The notes below the pieces were generated by a model, which worked only from the letters and a program-made list of their open reading frames with translations, was not told where the DNA came from and searched no databases. The position numbers and the translations under genes are program-made. Positions 1 through 8,989 of a DNA stretch of 64,000 nucleotides are shown in pieces. Position 1 is the first letter of the stretch. Each line of letters begins with the position of its first letter. Source of the DNA: Arthrobacter sp. RIT-PI-e (GTDB lineage Bacteria > Actinomycetota > Actinomycetes > Actinomycetales > Micrococcaceae); the NCBI RefSeq assembly GCF_001187915.1, contig NZ_LGIU01000035.1, forward strand, positions 24,485 through 88,484, read 5' to 3'.

Positions 1-663
1 TGAGGTGTCCACCAGGGCATCCGCATTCAGATCCACCTCGCGGAGCAGCCTGATGCCGGTACCGCCGATCGCGGGGACACCGGCGTCCTTGGTGATGGCC
101 ACCTCGAGCTCCCCGAGGTCGGCGGTCTCCAGGGCCAGCTGCGCCGTCACCTGCGCCCTGGAGAGGCGTGAACCGATCCAGAACTCCCCGTAGCGGGCAT
201 CGGCGTAGAACTCCGCGGTGTCGCGTCCGGCGAGTTCACGGAAGTAGAGGGTGGCGGTGTGGTTACCGCCGTCGTCGCCCGCGCCGTGGTCCACGGGCTC
301 GAGGACCAGCACGGCCTCGGGTTCGTGGTCGAGACCCAGGCCGGTGAGGTGCGCGAAGCCGGAGTGGGGGCGGTAGCGGTAGTCGGTGTCGTTGGAGCGG
401 ACCTTGAACGGGCCCGCCGGGATCACCAGGCGCTCGCCCGGGAAACGCTCGGAGACCGCACGACGCCGGCGGGCCGCGTGCGCGGCCACCGGGGACTCCG
501 CGGGGAGATCGGAGGACGAGGCCGCCCAGCCCTCGGCCATGAACGCCCTGAACGCGTCCGAGTCGGGACGCTGGGGGCGGTTCGCGTTGCGGGAGGAGAG
601 CGGCTGGCCCTCCGCCGTGTCGGGAGGGAACAGGTCTGCGGGTGCGGTGTCGTCGGTGCTCAT
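1..663 (-). CDS. pepP: Xaa-Pro aminopeptidase (aminopeptidase P), N-terminal part, cut by window edge
   Basis: Reading the minus strand from ATG at 663 gives an open frame of 221 codons that runs off the window start. The protein has a polar N-terminus followed by the aminopeptidase P N-terminal domain, with 'YRPHSGFAHLTG' around residues 100-111, a family hallmark, and 'LYFRELAGRDTAEFYADARYGEFW' spread over about residues 138-161. The family removes N-terminal residues preceding proline, using two Mn ions. The catalytic metal-binding domain lies outside the window and cannot be checked. It is divergent from the PHP-domain gene, with a 114-bp gap. Family assignment rests on recalled sequence similarity. 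Confidence 0.85.
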   Translation of the reverse strand, partial: MSTDDTAPADLFPPDTAEGQPLSSRNANRPQRPDSDAFRAFMAEGWAASSSDLPAESPVAAHAARRRRAVSERFPGERLVIPAGPFKVRSNDTDYRYRPHSGFAHLTGLGLDHEPEAVLVLEPVDHGAGDDGGNHTATLYFRELAGRDTAEFYADARYGEFWIGSRLSRAQVTAQLALETADLGELEVAITKDAGVPAIGGTGIRLLREVDLNADALVDTS

Positions 664-777
664 CCCGTCATCGTCTCATCGGAGCCGTGTGCCGGGGAAG
701 TTCCGCCGGGGTCGGCGCGGGTGCCGCGGGTGTCCGGAGGAAGGCCGGCGTCACCGGCGGCGCGTAGATTGGACCCG

Positions 778-1620
778 GTGAGAATCGACCTGCACACACA
801 CTCCAACGTCTCGGACGGCACCGAGGACCCCGCCGTGCTCATCGTCTCCGCCGCGGCCGCAGGTCTCGACGCCGTCGCGCTCACCGACCACGACTCCACG
901 GCGGGCTGGGACGGCGCCGCTGCTGCGGCTGCCGAGCAGGGGATGATCTTCGTGCCGGGCATGGAGGTCTCCTGCAGCACGGACACCGGGATCAGCGTGC
1001 ACGTGCTCTCCTACCTCCACGATCCCGCGCACCCCGGCCTCCGTGCGGAGATCGAGAAGTCGCGCACCGCCCGGCTGACGCGCGCCCGGCGCATGGTGGA
1101 GCTCATGGGGGAGGACTTCCCGATCACCTGGGACATCGTCCAGCAGCACGTGAGCGACGGCGCCACCGTGGGCCGCCCGCACATCGCCGACGCGCTGATC
1201 ACCCTCGGGATCGTCTCCACCCGCTCCGAGGCGTTCGAGCGGGTACTCACAGCGCGCTCACCCTACTGGGTCAGCCACTACGCGCCGCATCCCGCGCGCG
1301 CCGTCGCCCTCATCCGGGACGCCGGCGGCGTGCCGGTGTTCGCCCACCCGTCCGCGTTCAACCGCGGCGCCGTGGTGGGTGGGGCGGTGATCGAGGAGAT
1401 GATCGACGCCGGGCTCCTCGGGCTCGAGGTGGAGCACCGGGACAACCCGGAGGTCGCCCGGGTGGAGCTGCGCCGACTTGCGCACCGTCACGGACTGCTC
1501 GTCACGGGTTCGAGCGACTACCACGGCAGCGGGAAGCCCAACCTGCTGGGGGAGAATCTCACGTCCCCCGAGACCTTCGAGGCCCTCGTCTCCCTGGCCA
1601 CGGGCACCCATGTCGGCTAG
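778..1620 (+). CDS. PHP-domain phosphoesterase (YciV/TrpH type)
   Basis: 280 aa starting at GTG 778, chosen because the PHP metal motif DLHTHS sits at residues 4-9. Further metal-binding motifs are in order: LTDHD, GMEVSC, GRPHIA, FAHP and GSSDYHG near the C-terminus. This matches a stand-alone polymerase-and-histidinol-phosphatase domain of the RNase AM/3',5'-nucleoside bisphosphate phosphatase group, a cytosolic metal-dependent hydrolase. The precise substrate cannot be read from the sequence. A much longer open frame begins at 259 but antisense to pepP, so the long N-terminus is not credible. Confidence 0.9.
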   Translation: MRIDLHTHSNVSDGTEDPAVLIVSAAAAGLDAVALTDHDSTAGWDGAAAAAAEQGMIFVPGMEVSCSTDTGISVHVLSYLHDPAHPGLRAEIEKSRTARLTRARRMVELMGEDFPITWDIVQQHVSDGATVGRPHIADALITLGIVSTRSEAFERVLTARSPYWVSHYAPHPARAVALIRDAGGVPVFAHPSAFNRGAVVGGAVIEEMIDAGLLGLEVEHRDNPEVARVELRRLAHRHGLLVTGSSDYHGSGKPNLLGENLTSPETFEALVSLATGTHVG

Positions 1621-1711
1621 GTGTGCTGATGGAGCCGGCAAGGCATGGCGAGGTGGGAGGGATCGCTCCAGGGGTTGAAGGCTCCTGTGGTGTCGTGTTG
1701 GAGTGGTGGAT

Positions 1712-2347
1712 ATGTCGGACCCGTCGATGACCCCCGGACCGCAGCCGTCGAGCCACTGGCTCGACGCCGAGCCCTCCGGTGAGAACCCTGAAGAGGCCGC
1801 ACGACCGACACTGTTGCGCAGCCTGGCGCACCGATGGTCTCTGCGCCGGGTGCAGCTCCTGAACTCCTGGGGAGTCACGGTGCTGCTTCTCGTGGCCCTC
1901 GTGATCGTTCCCGCCGAGGTGGTCCTTCCCGGCATCCTGGGGCTTGCCGCCGGCCTGTTCCTCCTGTTCGCGATCGCCTTCACCGCCTACTGCAGGTACC
2001 GGCCACTTCCATCTCCCGTAGGGCTTGATCGTGAGGTATGGGTCCGCACCCCGGGAAGGGGTGCTCTGGCCGGTGTCCTGGCCGTCATCGCCGTATCCCT
2101 GGTCCTGCTGATCCCCTACCTGACGAACGGTGTCGGTCCGAGCACCTGGTCCATCGGCCTCTGGGGCATGTACGGGGCCGTGTGCACAGCGAGCTTCGTC
2201 CTGCAGGGCTGGCACCACCGGCACGCCCGCCGGCTGTTCCGCCACCACATCGCGAACAACGGGAAGGCACGGGCCGCTCTGGAAGGACTGTCCATGAACC
2301 CGCCGGCTGCCGGCGCCGGCACCCGCGGCGCGTTCGGTCCGCTCTGA
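1712..2347 (+). CDS. Small membrane protein, function unknown
   Basis: 211 aa. ATG 1712 is preferred over in-frame GTG 1703 because GGAG at 1700-1703 lies 8 nt upstream of it. A polar N-terminus of about 50 residues is followed by two hydrophobic segments close together (about residues 50-90), then a loop and two more (about 110-165), predicting four membrane spans. The tail is basic and Gly/Ala-rich. I recognise no family. It lies downstream of the PHP gene on the same strand after a 91-nt gap, and its end converges on the DNA methyltransferase. Confidence 0.7.
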   Translation: MSDPSMTPGPQPSSHWLDAEPSGENPEEAARPTLLRSLAHRWSLRRVQLLNSWGVTVLLLVALVIVPAEVVLPGILGLAAGLFLLFAIAFTAYCRYRPLPSPVGLDREVWVRTPGRGALAGVLAVIAVSLVLLIPYLTNGVGPSTWSIGLWGMYGAVCTASFVLQGWHHRHARRLFRHHIANNGKARAALEGLSMNPPAAGAGTRGAFGPL

Positions 2348-2350
2348 CGA

Positions 2351-2370
2351 CCACGGGAGCACGTCCGTGG
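2351..2370. terminator. Possible hairpin after the membrane-protein gene
   Basis: CCACGG at 2351-2356 pairs with CCGTGG at 2365-2370 around an 8-nt loop, four bases after the stop codon. There is no T-tract, so terminator function is uncertain. The rest of 2371-2536 shows nothing I can assign. Confidence 0.35.
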
Positions 2371-2536
2371 ATGCACATCCGACGTCTCGGGGCCCGGACA
2401 TGATGGGATATCGGGTGCAGCGGATCGGGTATGCCCGACACGGGTGTACCGTCACGGCATCGTCGATGGGCCGGTCGGCTGTATCCGTGGCGAACCGGCA
2501 TCACGTCCGTGCAGTGCCATGTGTGCGAGGAGCGGG

Positions 2537-3406
2537 TCAGGTCCAGGGTGCCAGGCGGAGGCGCATGACGTCGACGGCCTGCGGATTGCTGTCCACGCAC
2601 ACGAAGCGCCGGCCGAGCTTCGCAGCCACCGCCCCGAGGGTGCCCGATCCGGCGAAGAAGTCCAGCACCCAGTCGCCCTGACGGCTGCTCGCCGCCACGG
2701 TGCGCCGCAGCAGGCCCTCGGGCTTCTGGGTGGGGTACCCGGTCTTCTCCCTCCCCGTGGGGGAGACGATGGTGTGCCACCACACGTCCGTGGGGAGTTT
2801 CCCGAGGGCGGCCTTCTCGGCGGTCACGAGCCCGGGCGCCATGTACGGCTCGCGGTCCACCTCGTCGCTGTTGAAGTAGTACCGCGCGGGGTCCTTGACG
2901 TACACCAGGATGTTGTCGTGCTTCGCCGGCCACTTCTTCCTCGAGCGTGCCCCGTAGTCGTACGCCCAGATGATCTCGTTGAGGAAGCACTCCCGTCCGA
3001 ACAGGGCGTCCAGCATCACCTTCGCGTAGTGCACCTCGCGGTAGTCCAGGTGCAGGTAGAGCGTGCCGTCATCGGCCAGCAGCCGCCAGGCCTCGGCGAG
3101 TCGGGGGGCGAGGAAGTCCCAGTAGTCCTCGAAGGCGTCGTCGTAGGAGGCGAGCACACCCTTCACCGTGGAGTAGGACATGCCCTTGAAGCCCACGCGA
3201 TCGCCCTCGCCCTCGGCGGCGCGCACCATGGACGTCTGCTGCCGGCGCTGCACCCGGCCCGTGTTGAACGGGGGGTCCACGTAGATCATGGTGAACGCGC
3301 CGTCCGGCAGCGTGGCGAGGTACTCCGCGTTGTCGGCGTGCACCACGAGGTTGGCGCCGTCCGCCCTCCAGACCGGGGGAGCGGACGGCGCGGGGAGCCC
3401 GGTCAC
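2537..3406 (-). CDS. Site-specific DNA methyltransferase, beta-class amino-methyltransferase (orphan)
   Basis: 289 aa from GTG 3406. Catalytic motif IV, DPPFNTG, is at about residues 43-49, and the SAM-binding motif FAGSGT comes near residue 250. Motif IV before motif I is the beta-class order for N6-adenine or N4-cytosine methyltransferases. A 'YPTQKPEGLL' block precedes motif I, as is usual for this fold. No restriction endonuclease or specificity subunit is adjacent, so it looks like a solitary enzyme. It starts 6 nt after the stop of the DEAD-box helicase and is probably co-transcribed with it. The target sequence cannot be read from the protein. Confidence 0.9.
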   Translation of the reverse strand: MTGLPAPSAPPVWRADGANLVVHADNAEYLATLPDGAFTMIYVDPPFNTGRVQRRQQTSMVRAAEGEGDRVGFKGMSYSTVKGVLASYDDAFEDYWDFLAPRLAEAWRLLADDGTLYLHLDYREVHYAKVMLDALFGRECFLNEIIWAYDYGARSRKKWPAKHDNILVYVKDPARYYFNSDEVDREPYMAPGLVTAEKAALGKLPTDVWWHTIVSPTGREKTGYPTQKPEGLLRRTVAASSRQGDWVLDFFAGSGTLGAVAAKLGRRFVCVDSNPQAVDVMRLRLAPWT

Positions 3407-3412
3407 CGAGCG

Positions 3413-5161
3413 CTAGTCCTCGGTGCCACCGGCGGGCTTCACGACGACGTCGCCGTTGCGGCGGCGTGTGCGGCTGCGGCGCGGCCGGTCACCCGAGGGT
3501 GCCTCGCCCTCGCCAGCAGTACGACGGCGTCCGCCGGACGTGGCCGCGGCGTCGGCTGCGGGCTGCACCGGCTCGGCACCTGCCGTGGTGCCCCGGCCCC
3601 GGCCGCGTCCGCGTGAGCGACGTGAGCCCTCGGCATCGTCGGCTCCCGTCCCGCGTCCGGAGTCGCGGTTCGAACCACTGCGTCCACCGGACCGGCCCGA
3701 GCCGCCGGCGCGCGAGCCACCGGACCGGCCCGAGCCGCCGGTGCGCGCGTCGCCGCGCTTCCCGGTCTCGCCGAGGTCCTCGAGCACCTCGGCGTGGATG
3801 CCGGCGAGCTTGCGGTCCTTGCGGGGGAGACGACCCTTGGTGCCCTCGGGGATGTCGAGATCCGTGTAGAGGTGCGCGGAGGAGGAGTACGTCTCCACCG
3901 GCTCAGGTGTGTCCAGTCCCAGGGCCTTGTTGATCAGGCCCCAGCGGGGCACGTCGTCCCAGTCCACGAAGGTCACGGCGGTGCCCTTCTTGCCTGCACG
4001 GCCGGTGCGCCCCACGCGGTGCAGGTAGGCCTTCTCGTCCTCCGGGCACTGGTAGTTGATCACGTGCGTGATGTCCTCGACGTCGATCCCGCGGGCTGCC
4101 ACTTCGGTGGCCACGAGGACGTCGATCTTATCGCCGCGGAAGGCCCGCAGCGCCTGCTCGCGGGCACCCTGGCCGAGGTCACCGTGGATGGCGCCGGCCG
4201 CGAACCCGCGGTCGATCAGCTCCTCGGAGAGCTTCGCGGCGGTGCGCTTGGTCTTGCAGAAGACGATGGCGCGGCCCCGGTTGCGGGACTGCAGGATCCG
4301 GGCCACCACCTCGGCCTTGTCCAGGTTGTGCGCCCGATAGATGACCTGGCGGATGTCCTTCTTGGTGATGCCGTCGTCCTCGGGATCCGCGGCGCGGATG
4401 TGCGTGGGCTGCGTCATGTACCGGCGGGCCATGGCGATCACGGGGCCGGGCATGGTCGCCGAGAACAGCAGCGTCTGGCGTACGGGGGGCGTCGCGGCGA
4501 TCAGCGTCTCGACGTCGGGCAGGAAGCCGAGGTCCAGCATCTCGTCGGCCTCGTCCAGCACCACGATCTTCACGTTCTTGAGCACCAGCAGCTTCTGCCG
4601 GTAGAGGTCGATCAGGCGGCCCGGGGTCCCCACCACGATCTCGACGCCCTGCTTGATCGCCTCGATCTGCGGCTCGTAGGCACGGCCGCCGTAGATGGTG
4701 ACGATCCGCGCGTTGCGCTTCTTCGCCGCCGTCGTGAGGTCGCTCGCCACCTGCACGGCGAGCTCACGGGTGGGGACGACGACGAGCGCCTGCGGGGCGC
4801 CGGGGACCGGCAGCTTCTCGTAGCCGGCGTCGTCGGGGCCCACCACGCGCTGGATCGCCGGGATGCCGAAGCCGAGGGTCTTGCCCGTGCCGGTCTTCGC
4901 CTGGCCGATGATGTCGTGGCCCCCGAGGGCGATCGACAGCGTCATCGCCTGGATGGGGAACGGGTGGGTGATCCCGGCGTCGGCGAGCGACTCCACGATG
5001 TCGGGGCGCACGTTGAAGTCCGCGAAGGTCTGCTCGACCGCTGCGTGCGGCTCCTCCGTGGTGACCAGCGTCCGGTCCACGTCGACGGAGTCCGCCGAGT
5101 TGTCCGCCACGAGGTGCTGGGCGTCCGTGGCCGCAGCGATGTCTGTTCCTGTGTTCTGCAC
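3413..5161 (-). CDS. deaD: DEAD-box ATP-dependent RNA helicase
   Basis: 582 aa from GTG 5161. The Q motif (phenylalanine upstream, then PIQ) is around residues 46-71, Walker A AKTGTGKT at 88-95, PTRELA at 130-135, DEAD at 203-206, an SAT motif, and HRVGRTGR in the second RecA domain. All core motifs look intact. From about residue 460 the tail is a low-complexity Arg/Gly/Ser extension (many RSGG and GRGRGRG units), a common RNA-binding tail in actinobacterial DeaD/RhlE-type helicases. It likely acts in ribosome assembly or RNA decay. The first 40 residues are an acidic, poorly conserved leader. The 233 bp upstream (5162-5394) should hold its promoter. Confidence 0.93.
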   Translation of the reverse strand: MQNTGTDIAAATDAQHLVADNSADSVDVDRTLVTTEEPHAAVEQTFADFNVRPDIVESLADAGITHPFPIQAMTLSIALGGHDIIGQAKTGTGKTLGFGIPAIQRVVGPDDAGYEKLPVPGAPQALVVVPTRELAVQVASDLTTAAKKRNARIVTIYGGRAYEPQIEAIKQGVEIVVGTPGRLIDLYRQKLLVLKNVKIVVLDEADEMLDLGFLPDVETLIAATPPVRQTLLFSATMPGPVIAMARRYMTQPTHIRAADPEDDGITKKDIRQVIYRAHNLDKAEVVARILQSRNRGRAIVFCKTKRTAAKLSEELIDRGFAAGAIHGDLGQGAREQALRAFRGDKIDVLVATEVAARGIDVEDITHVINYQCPEDEKAYLHRVGRTGRAGKKGTAVTFVDWDDVPRWGLINKALGLDTPEPVETYSSSAHLYTDLDIPEGTKGRLPRKDRKLAGIHAEVLEDLGETGKRGDARTGGSGRSGGSRAGGSGRSGGRSGSNRDSGRGTGADDAEGSRRSRGRGRGRGTTAGAEPVQPAADAAATSGGRRRTAGEGEAPSGDRPRRSRTRRRNGDVVVKPAGGTED

Positions 5162-5394
5162 GTTCTACCGTTCGTTTCAGGCCCCGCGGCCACTGAGGCT
5201 CGACGCCCGGCTGGGATTCACCGGTGCGGAGCGTATCGGCGGGCGCGGAGCGTCCAGTGGAAGCCGATCGCGGGCTTGCGACTGCGTGCGGGCTGCGGCG
5301 AGGGCCTGCGCCTGCTGGGAGGACTCGGGATCGAGGAGGTACTGCGGGTTATCGAGGTGACAACGACCGGGCATCCATGACTACGCCCCCAAGA

Positions 5395-6938
5395 CTACCC
5401 TGCGCGGCTCCCCGGGACGGCATCGTCCGGCTGCGCAGGAGTGGCGTCCGCGGGCTTGGCCTCGAACCGGATGCGCCGCCGGGCGATGTCCGCCTCCACG
5501 AGGATCACCGTGACGCGCTGACCTGCGGTGAGTTCGCCGTAGCACGTGGCCTCCAGCGGCGGGGCGGGGACCCGGACGACGCCGGAGAGGCGGGGGGCCT
5601 GCCCCCCGGGGCGGCCTCCCCCCCGGGCGGGGGGCCCTGGAGCACGACGGCGGAGAACGCCTCGCCGACACGGTTGCTCAGCAGGGCGGCCTGGACGGCG
5701 TCCATCGCCCCGGAATCGAGGCGTGAGGCGAGCTGGTTCGAGGCGGACATGAGCGAATTGAGCTGCGGCAGGGCCGTACGCGCCCAGTCCGGTACCTCCT
5801 CGCCGGCGCAGAGCGAGGCGCAGATGACGAGGACGAACCGGTCCACGAGGCGCCGCAACGGTGCGGTGGTGTGGGCGTAGGGGGCGGCGATGGCCGATTG
5901 CACCACGAGCTCGGGTGTCTCGCCGTCGAACGCCGTGTACCCGGCGCCGCGGAAGAGCGACGCCGCGGCATGCATCAGCGCGAGCTGCGGTGCGTCGGTG
6001 ACGTCCAGCGAACGGAGGAACGCTCCGTAGGACAGGTCCTCGGGCCACGGGTGCTCGAGCGCCTCGGCCTGCCGGCGGAACTTCCCGAGTGCGCCCTCGT
6101 CCGGTACCGGCAGTGTGCGCAGGATCCCCACGCCGCCGTCGAGCATCATGCGTGCGGCCGCCATGCCGGTCATGAGGGAGATCTGCGCGTTCCAGTCCTC
6201 GCAGGGGAGCGCGGGCTCGGTGAGGATGCCGTAGGCCTCGCCGTCGTGGGTGATCTCCTGGCGCGGCAGGTTGAGGCTCGCCCCTCCGCGGTCCAGTTCC
6301 AGCCGGATGCGCAGCAGGCCGATCTCGCGCAGCAGGAGGAGCTCCTCCCCGGCGGTCCCGGCGTCGAGGTCCGCCTGCACCTGCCCGTAGGTCAGCTGAC
6401 GTCGGCTCCGGACGACGGCGCGGCGCACGGTCACGGACTCCACCCCGGCGCTCGCGTCCAGGCGGAAGTGCCAGACGAAGGCCGGGCGGTCCTGACCGGG
6501 CAGCAGGCTCGCGGCGTCCTCGGAGATGGTCTCCGGGTGCAGGGAGACTCTCCCGTCCGGTGCGTACAGGGTCTGCCCGCGGAGTCTCGCCTCGGTGTCG
6601 ATGGCGCCCGACGGGCGGACGAAGAGGGGGACGTCCGCGATGGCGTACCAGACCTCGTACCCGCTCGGGGCGTGCTCGGGGTCCCCGGGGACCGCGCGTC
6701 GCGCCAGGTGCACGGCCTGGTCGAGGTCCGTGGACCCCGGGGGATCGATGGTGACCAGGGGCAGGTCCCGGAGGTCGAGCTCGGGGAGGGTGGAGTCCGC
6801 CACCGCCGCCGCAGCCTCACGGAGCACGTCCTCCGGGAAGTGCTCGCGGACGTCGAGTTCTGCACGCAGGGCCCGCAGCGACTCCGTGAGGCGCTGCTGT
6901 GACTCCCGGTCCCTGAGGTCCATATGCTGTGCGGGCAC
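5395..6938 (-). CDS. RNB-domain ribonuclease, frame broken near its C-terminus
   Basis: RNase II/R-type 3'-5' exoribonuclease. GTG 6938 is chosen because it gives the usual short 'MPAQHxxL' start; ATG 6923 is an alternative. The RNB core shows TIDPPGSTDLDQAVHL with catalytic aspartates (about residues 58-73), YAIADVPLFV, GQTLYAPDGR and the closing YAHTTAPLRRLVDRFV. After 'SAVVLQG' the frame enters a G/C-run stretch (about 5580-5642). The expected final domain (VVRVPAPPLEATCYGEL, then GQRV) is found only in another frame, ending with TAG at 5395. This is a frameshift, either a sequence error or a real lesion; without it the protein would be about 500 aa. Confidence 0.85.
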
Positions 6939-7050
6939 AGGCCAAACGTAACGCACGGCACGGACATCGGGCAGGAGCACGGATCACGGGCAGCGGCGCG
7001 GCCGTGGGGCACGGACGCGGGACGGGTCACGGTGGAGTGCCTCCGGGAGG

Positions 7051-7078
7051 TTGCCCCGCCCTCCCGATTGCGTAGTGT
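7051..7078 (+). promoter_or_regulatory. Candidate sigma-A promoter for the ferritin-like gene
   Basis: TTGCCC (7051-7056), a 16-nt spacer and TAGTGT (7073-7078). The ATG at 7086 begins 7 nt after the -10 box and no Shine-Dalgarno lies between, so transcription would start at or next to the start codon and give a leaderless mRNA, common in Actinobacteria. Inferred from spacing only. Confidence 0.5.
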
Positions 7079-7085
7079 TAGCCGA

Positions 7086-7880
7086 ATGAACAACGGCTCC
7101 TCCCCTCGCACGGCGTCCGCGACCGAGCCGGATGCGGGTCACGCCCCGCAGGCCCCGCCCTCAGCGCCTGCGGGGGGATCGTCGTCGCCCGCCCCCTCCC
7201 TGCCCTCCGCGCGGACCGCGGACCCGCTGTCGGATCCCCGCTACGCGCGGTTCGTCGCGGACCTGCTCGGTGTCATCGCGTACGGCGAGCTGTCGGGGTT
7301 CGAGCGGCTCTCCTCGGACGCGCGGTTCTCCCCGAGCCTCGCCGACCGCGCCAGCCTCGGCCGTCTCGCGGTCCAGGAGTTCACCCACTTCGAGCACGTG
7401 AGCGCGTTCCTGGAGGACCTCGGCGTGACGGCCGAGGATTCCATGGCCCCCTTCCAGGCCTCCGTCGACGCGTTCCACGAGCGCACGCGGCCGGGTGACT
7501 GGTACGAGTCCCTCATGAAGGCCTACGTGATCGACGCCTTCTCCGGCGACTTCTACCGATCCCTCGCGGACAGCCTGGACGGCCGGACACGGGAACTCAT
7601 CGGCACGATCGATTCGGGCGACGGCGCCGAGCACCTGCACCGGCGGCTCAAGGAGGCGCTCTCGGACGATCCCCGGCTCGCGTCCAGACTGGCCCTGTGG
7701 GGACGGCGGCTGGTGGGTGAGGCGCTGACGCAGGCGCGCCGCGTGGCCAGTGAGCGCGAGTACCTGGCAGGGCTCTTGTTCGCCGACGAGGCCGACCACT
7801 ACCGGCAGGCCACCGAGCTGTTCTCCCAGCTCACCCGCAACCACTCACGGCGCATGAGTGCACTGGGCCTCACCGCCTGA
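7086..7880 (+). CDS. Ferritin-like-fold protein (MiaE-like hydroxylase family)
   Basis: 264 aa from ATG 7086. The first ~50 residues are a Pro/Ala/Ser-rich linker. The rest is a four-helix bundle with acidic and histidine residues typical of diiron ferritin-like proteins: VIAYGELSGFERL, LGRLAVQEFTHFEHV (a likely E-x-x-H pair), and FADEADHYRQATELF near the C-terminus (a second acidic/His pair). Related proteins are annotated as tRNA-hydroxylase (MiaE)-like, but substrate and activity are not established for this actinobacterial branch. It is divergent from the RNB gene and convergent with DUF3107. Confidence 0.8.
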   Translation: MNNGSSPRTASATEPDAGHAPQAPPSAPAGGSSSPAPSLPSARTADPLSDPRYARFVADLLGVIAYGELSGFERLSSDARFSPSLADRASLGRLAVQEFTHFEHVSAFLEDLGVTAEDSMAPFQASVDAFHERTRPGDWYESLMKAYVIDAFSGDFYRSLADSLDGRTRELIGTIDSGDGAEHLHRRLKEALSDDPRLASRLALWGRRLVGEALTQARRVASEREYLAGLLFADEADHYRQATELFSQLTRNHSRRMSALGLTA

Positions 7881-7914
7881 GGCCGACGGCGTACCGGACG
7901 TCCACCGGGCCAGG

Positions 7915-7962
7915 ACGACGACGACCCCCGGGATCCGTGGGGATGCCGGGGGTCGTCGTCGT
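7915..7962. terminator. Bidirectional terminator hairpin
   Basis: A perfect 17-bp inverted repeat: left arm 7915-7931, right arm 7946-7962, 14-nt loop. It lies between the convergent ferritin-like and DUF3107 genes. There is no long T-tract, but the stem is long and G/C-rich. Confidence 0.85.
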
Positions 7963-7997
7963 TCCGTCGCGGCGTCCGCCGCTCAGGTCGGGAAGGG

Positions 7998-8222
7998 TCA
8001 GAGGGCGCCGAATCCCACGCGCCGGGTCTCCTCGGCGCCGATCTCCACGTACCCCAGGACCGAGGCCGGCACGATCACCTGACGGCCCTTCGCGTCCTTC
8101 AGGCGGAGTTCGGAGCCGCCGCTCATGGCCTGCGACACCAGCTCGGCGATGGCGTCGGCGCTCTCGGCGGAATCCACCACGATCTCCCGGTTGACGTTCT
8201 GGATACCGATCTTGATTTCCAC
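7998..8222 (-). CDS. DUF3107 domain protein
   Basis: 74 aa from GTG 8222, preceded by a strong AGGAGG Shine-Dalgarno. The start MEIKIGIQNVNREIVVDS and the end VGYVEIG-like strand followed by RRVGFG match the small, almost single-domain actinobacterial DUF3107 family. Function is unknown. It lies downstream of the TetR gene on the same strand (47-nt gap), a pairing I recall as conserved in Micrococcales. Confidence 0.88.
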   Translation of the reverse strand: MEIKIGIQNVNREIVVDSAESADAIAELVSQAMSGGSELRLKDAKGRQVIVPASVLGYVEIGAEETRRVGFGAL

Positions 8223-8269
8223 GGCGGTGCCTCCTGTGTAGCGGACGTTGGTTCGTACGGAAACCTACT

Positions 8270-8890
8270 CTAGATCTCCTTGGGGAAGCGGCTGATTCCG
8301 CGCCAAGCTAAACGGTAGATCAGCTCCGCGGCGGCATCGATGTCCAGGCTGCCGTCCGTCTCCAGCCAGTAGCGGGCGCCGATCTGCGCCATCCCCGCCA
8401 GTCCCCGGCCCAGCAGGGTGGCCTCCACCACGGAGAGCTGGGTGTCGTCCGCGATCACCTCGGCGATGGCTCCGGCGAACCGGGCATTGAACGTCTCGAG
8501 TCTGCCGCTGACGTCCGGTTCGTTGCCGATGTCCGATTCGAAGACCAGCCGGTGCGCCTGGCTGTCCCGCGCGATGAACTGGAAGTAGACCCGCATGGTC
8601 GCGTGGACGCGCTGCTTGTTGTCCTCGGTGGAGCGCAGCGCGTCGAGGAGCAGCTGCGTGAGTTCGGCGAGGTGGCTGTCCAGGAGGGCGAGGTAGAGGT
8701 CGCGCTTGCCCGGGAAGTGCTGGTACAGCACGGGCTTGCTGACACTCGCCGCCACCGCGATGTCGTCCATCGCGGCACCGTGGTACCCGTTGCTCACGAA
8801 CACCTCCTGCGCGGCGGCGAGGAGCTGCCGCCGTCGCTCGGTCCGGGGCAGACGGACCACCTTCCCGGTGGCGGGGGACCCCGCACTCAC
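8270..8890 (-). CDS. TetR/AcrR-family transcriptional regulator
   Basis: 206 aa from GTG 8890. The N-terminal helix-turn-helix spans about residues 17-62: RRRQLLAAAQEVFVSNGYHGA, MDDIAVAASVSKPVLYQHF and PGKRDLYLALLD, the classical TetR signature. The C-terminal ligand domain is about 140 residues. The ligand is unknown. It lies between DUF3107 and the divergent MoeZ-like gene; the 99-bp gap to the latter could contain its operator, but I see no clear palindrome there. Confidence 0.93.
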   Translation of the reverse strand: MSAGSPATGKVVRLPRTERRRQLLAAAQEVFVSNGYHGAAMDDIAVAASVSKPVLYQHFPGKRDLYLALLDSHLAELTQLLLDALRSTEDNKQRVHATMRVYFQFIARDSQAHRLVFESDIGNEPDVSGRLETFNARFAGAIAEVIADDTQLSVVEATLLGRGLAGMAQIGARYWLETDGSLDIDAAAELIYRLAWRGISRFPKEI

Positions 8891-8989
8891 AGGCGGCCGT
8901 CCTCGGAGGGGGTGTGTTGGGCCATCCGTCCAGCTTACCCACGGGCTGCGGGCTGGCTGGGGGTGTGAACCGCGGAATACCCTGGAGGG

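Noticed and set aside
259..777. Long N-terminal extension of the PHP protein
   Set aside because: Antisense to pepP; the PHP metal motif defines the start at 778.
2537..3406. Restriction-modification system
   Set aside because: No nuclease or specificity gene is adjacent within the window.
3794..5380. 528-codon plus-strand frame opposite deaD
   Set aside because: Antisense to all conserved DEAD-box motifs.
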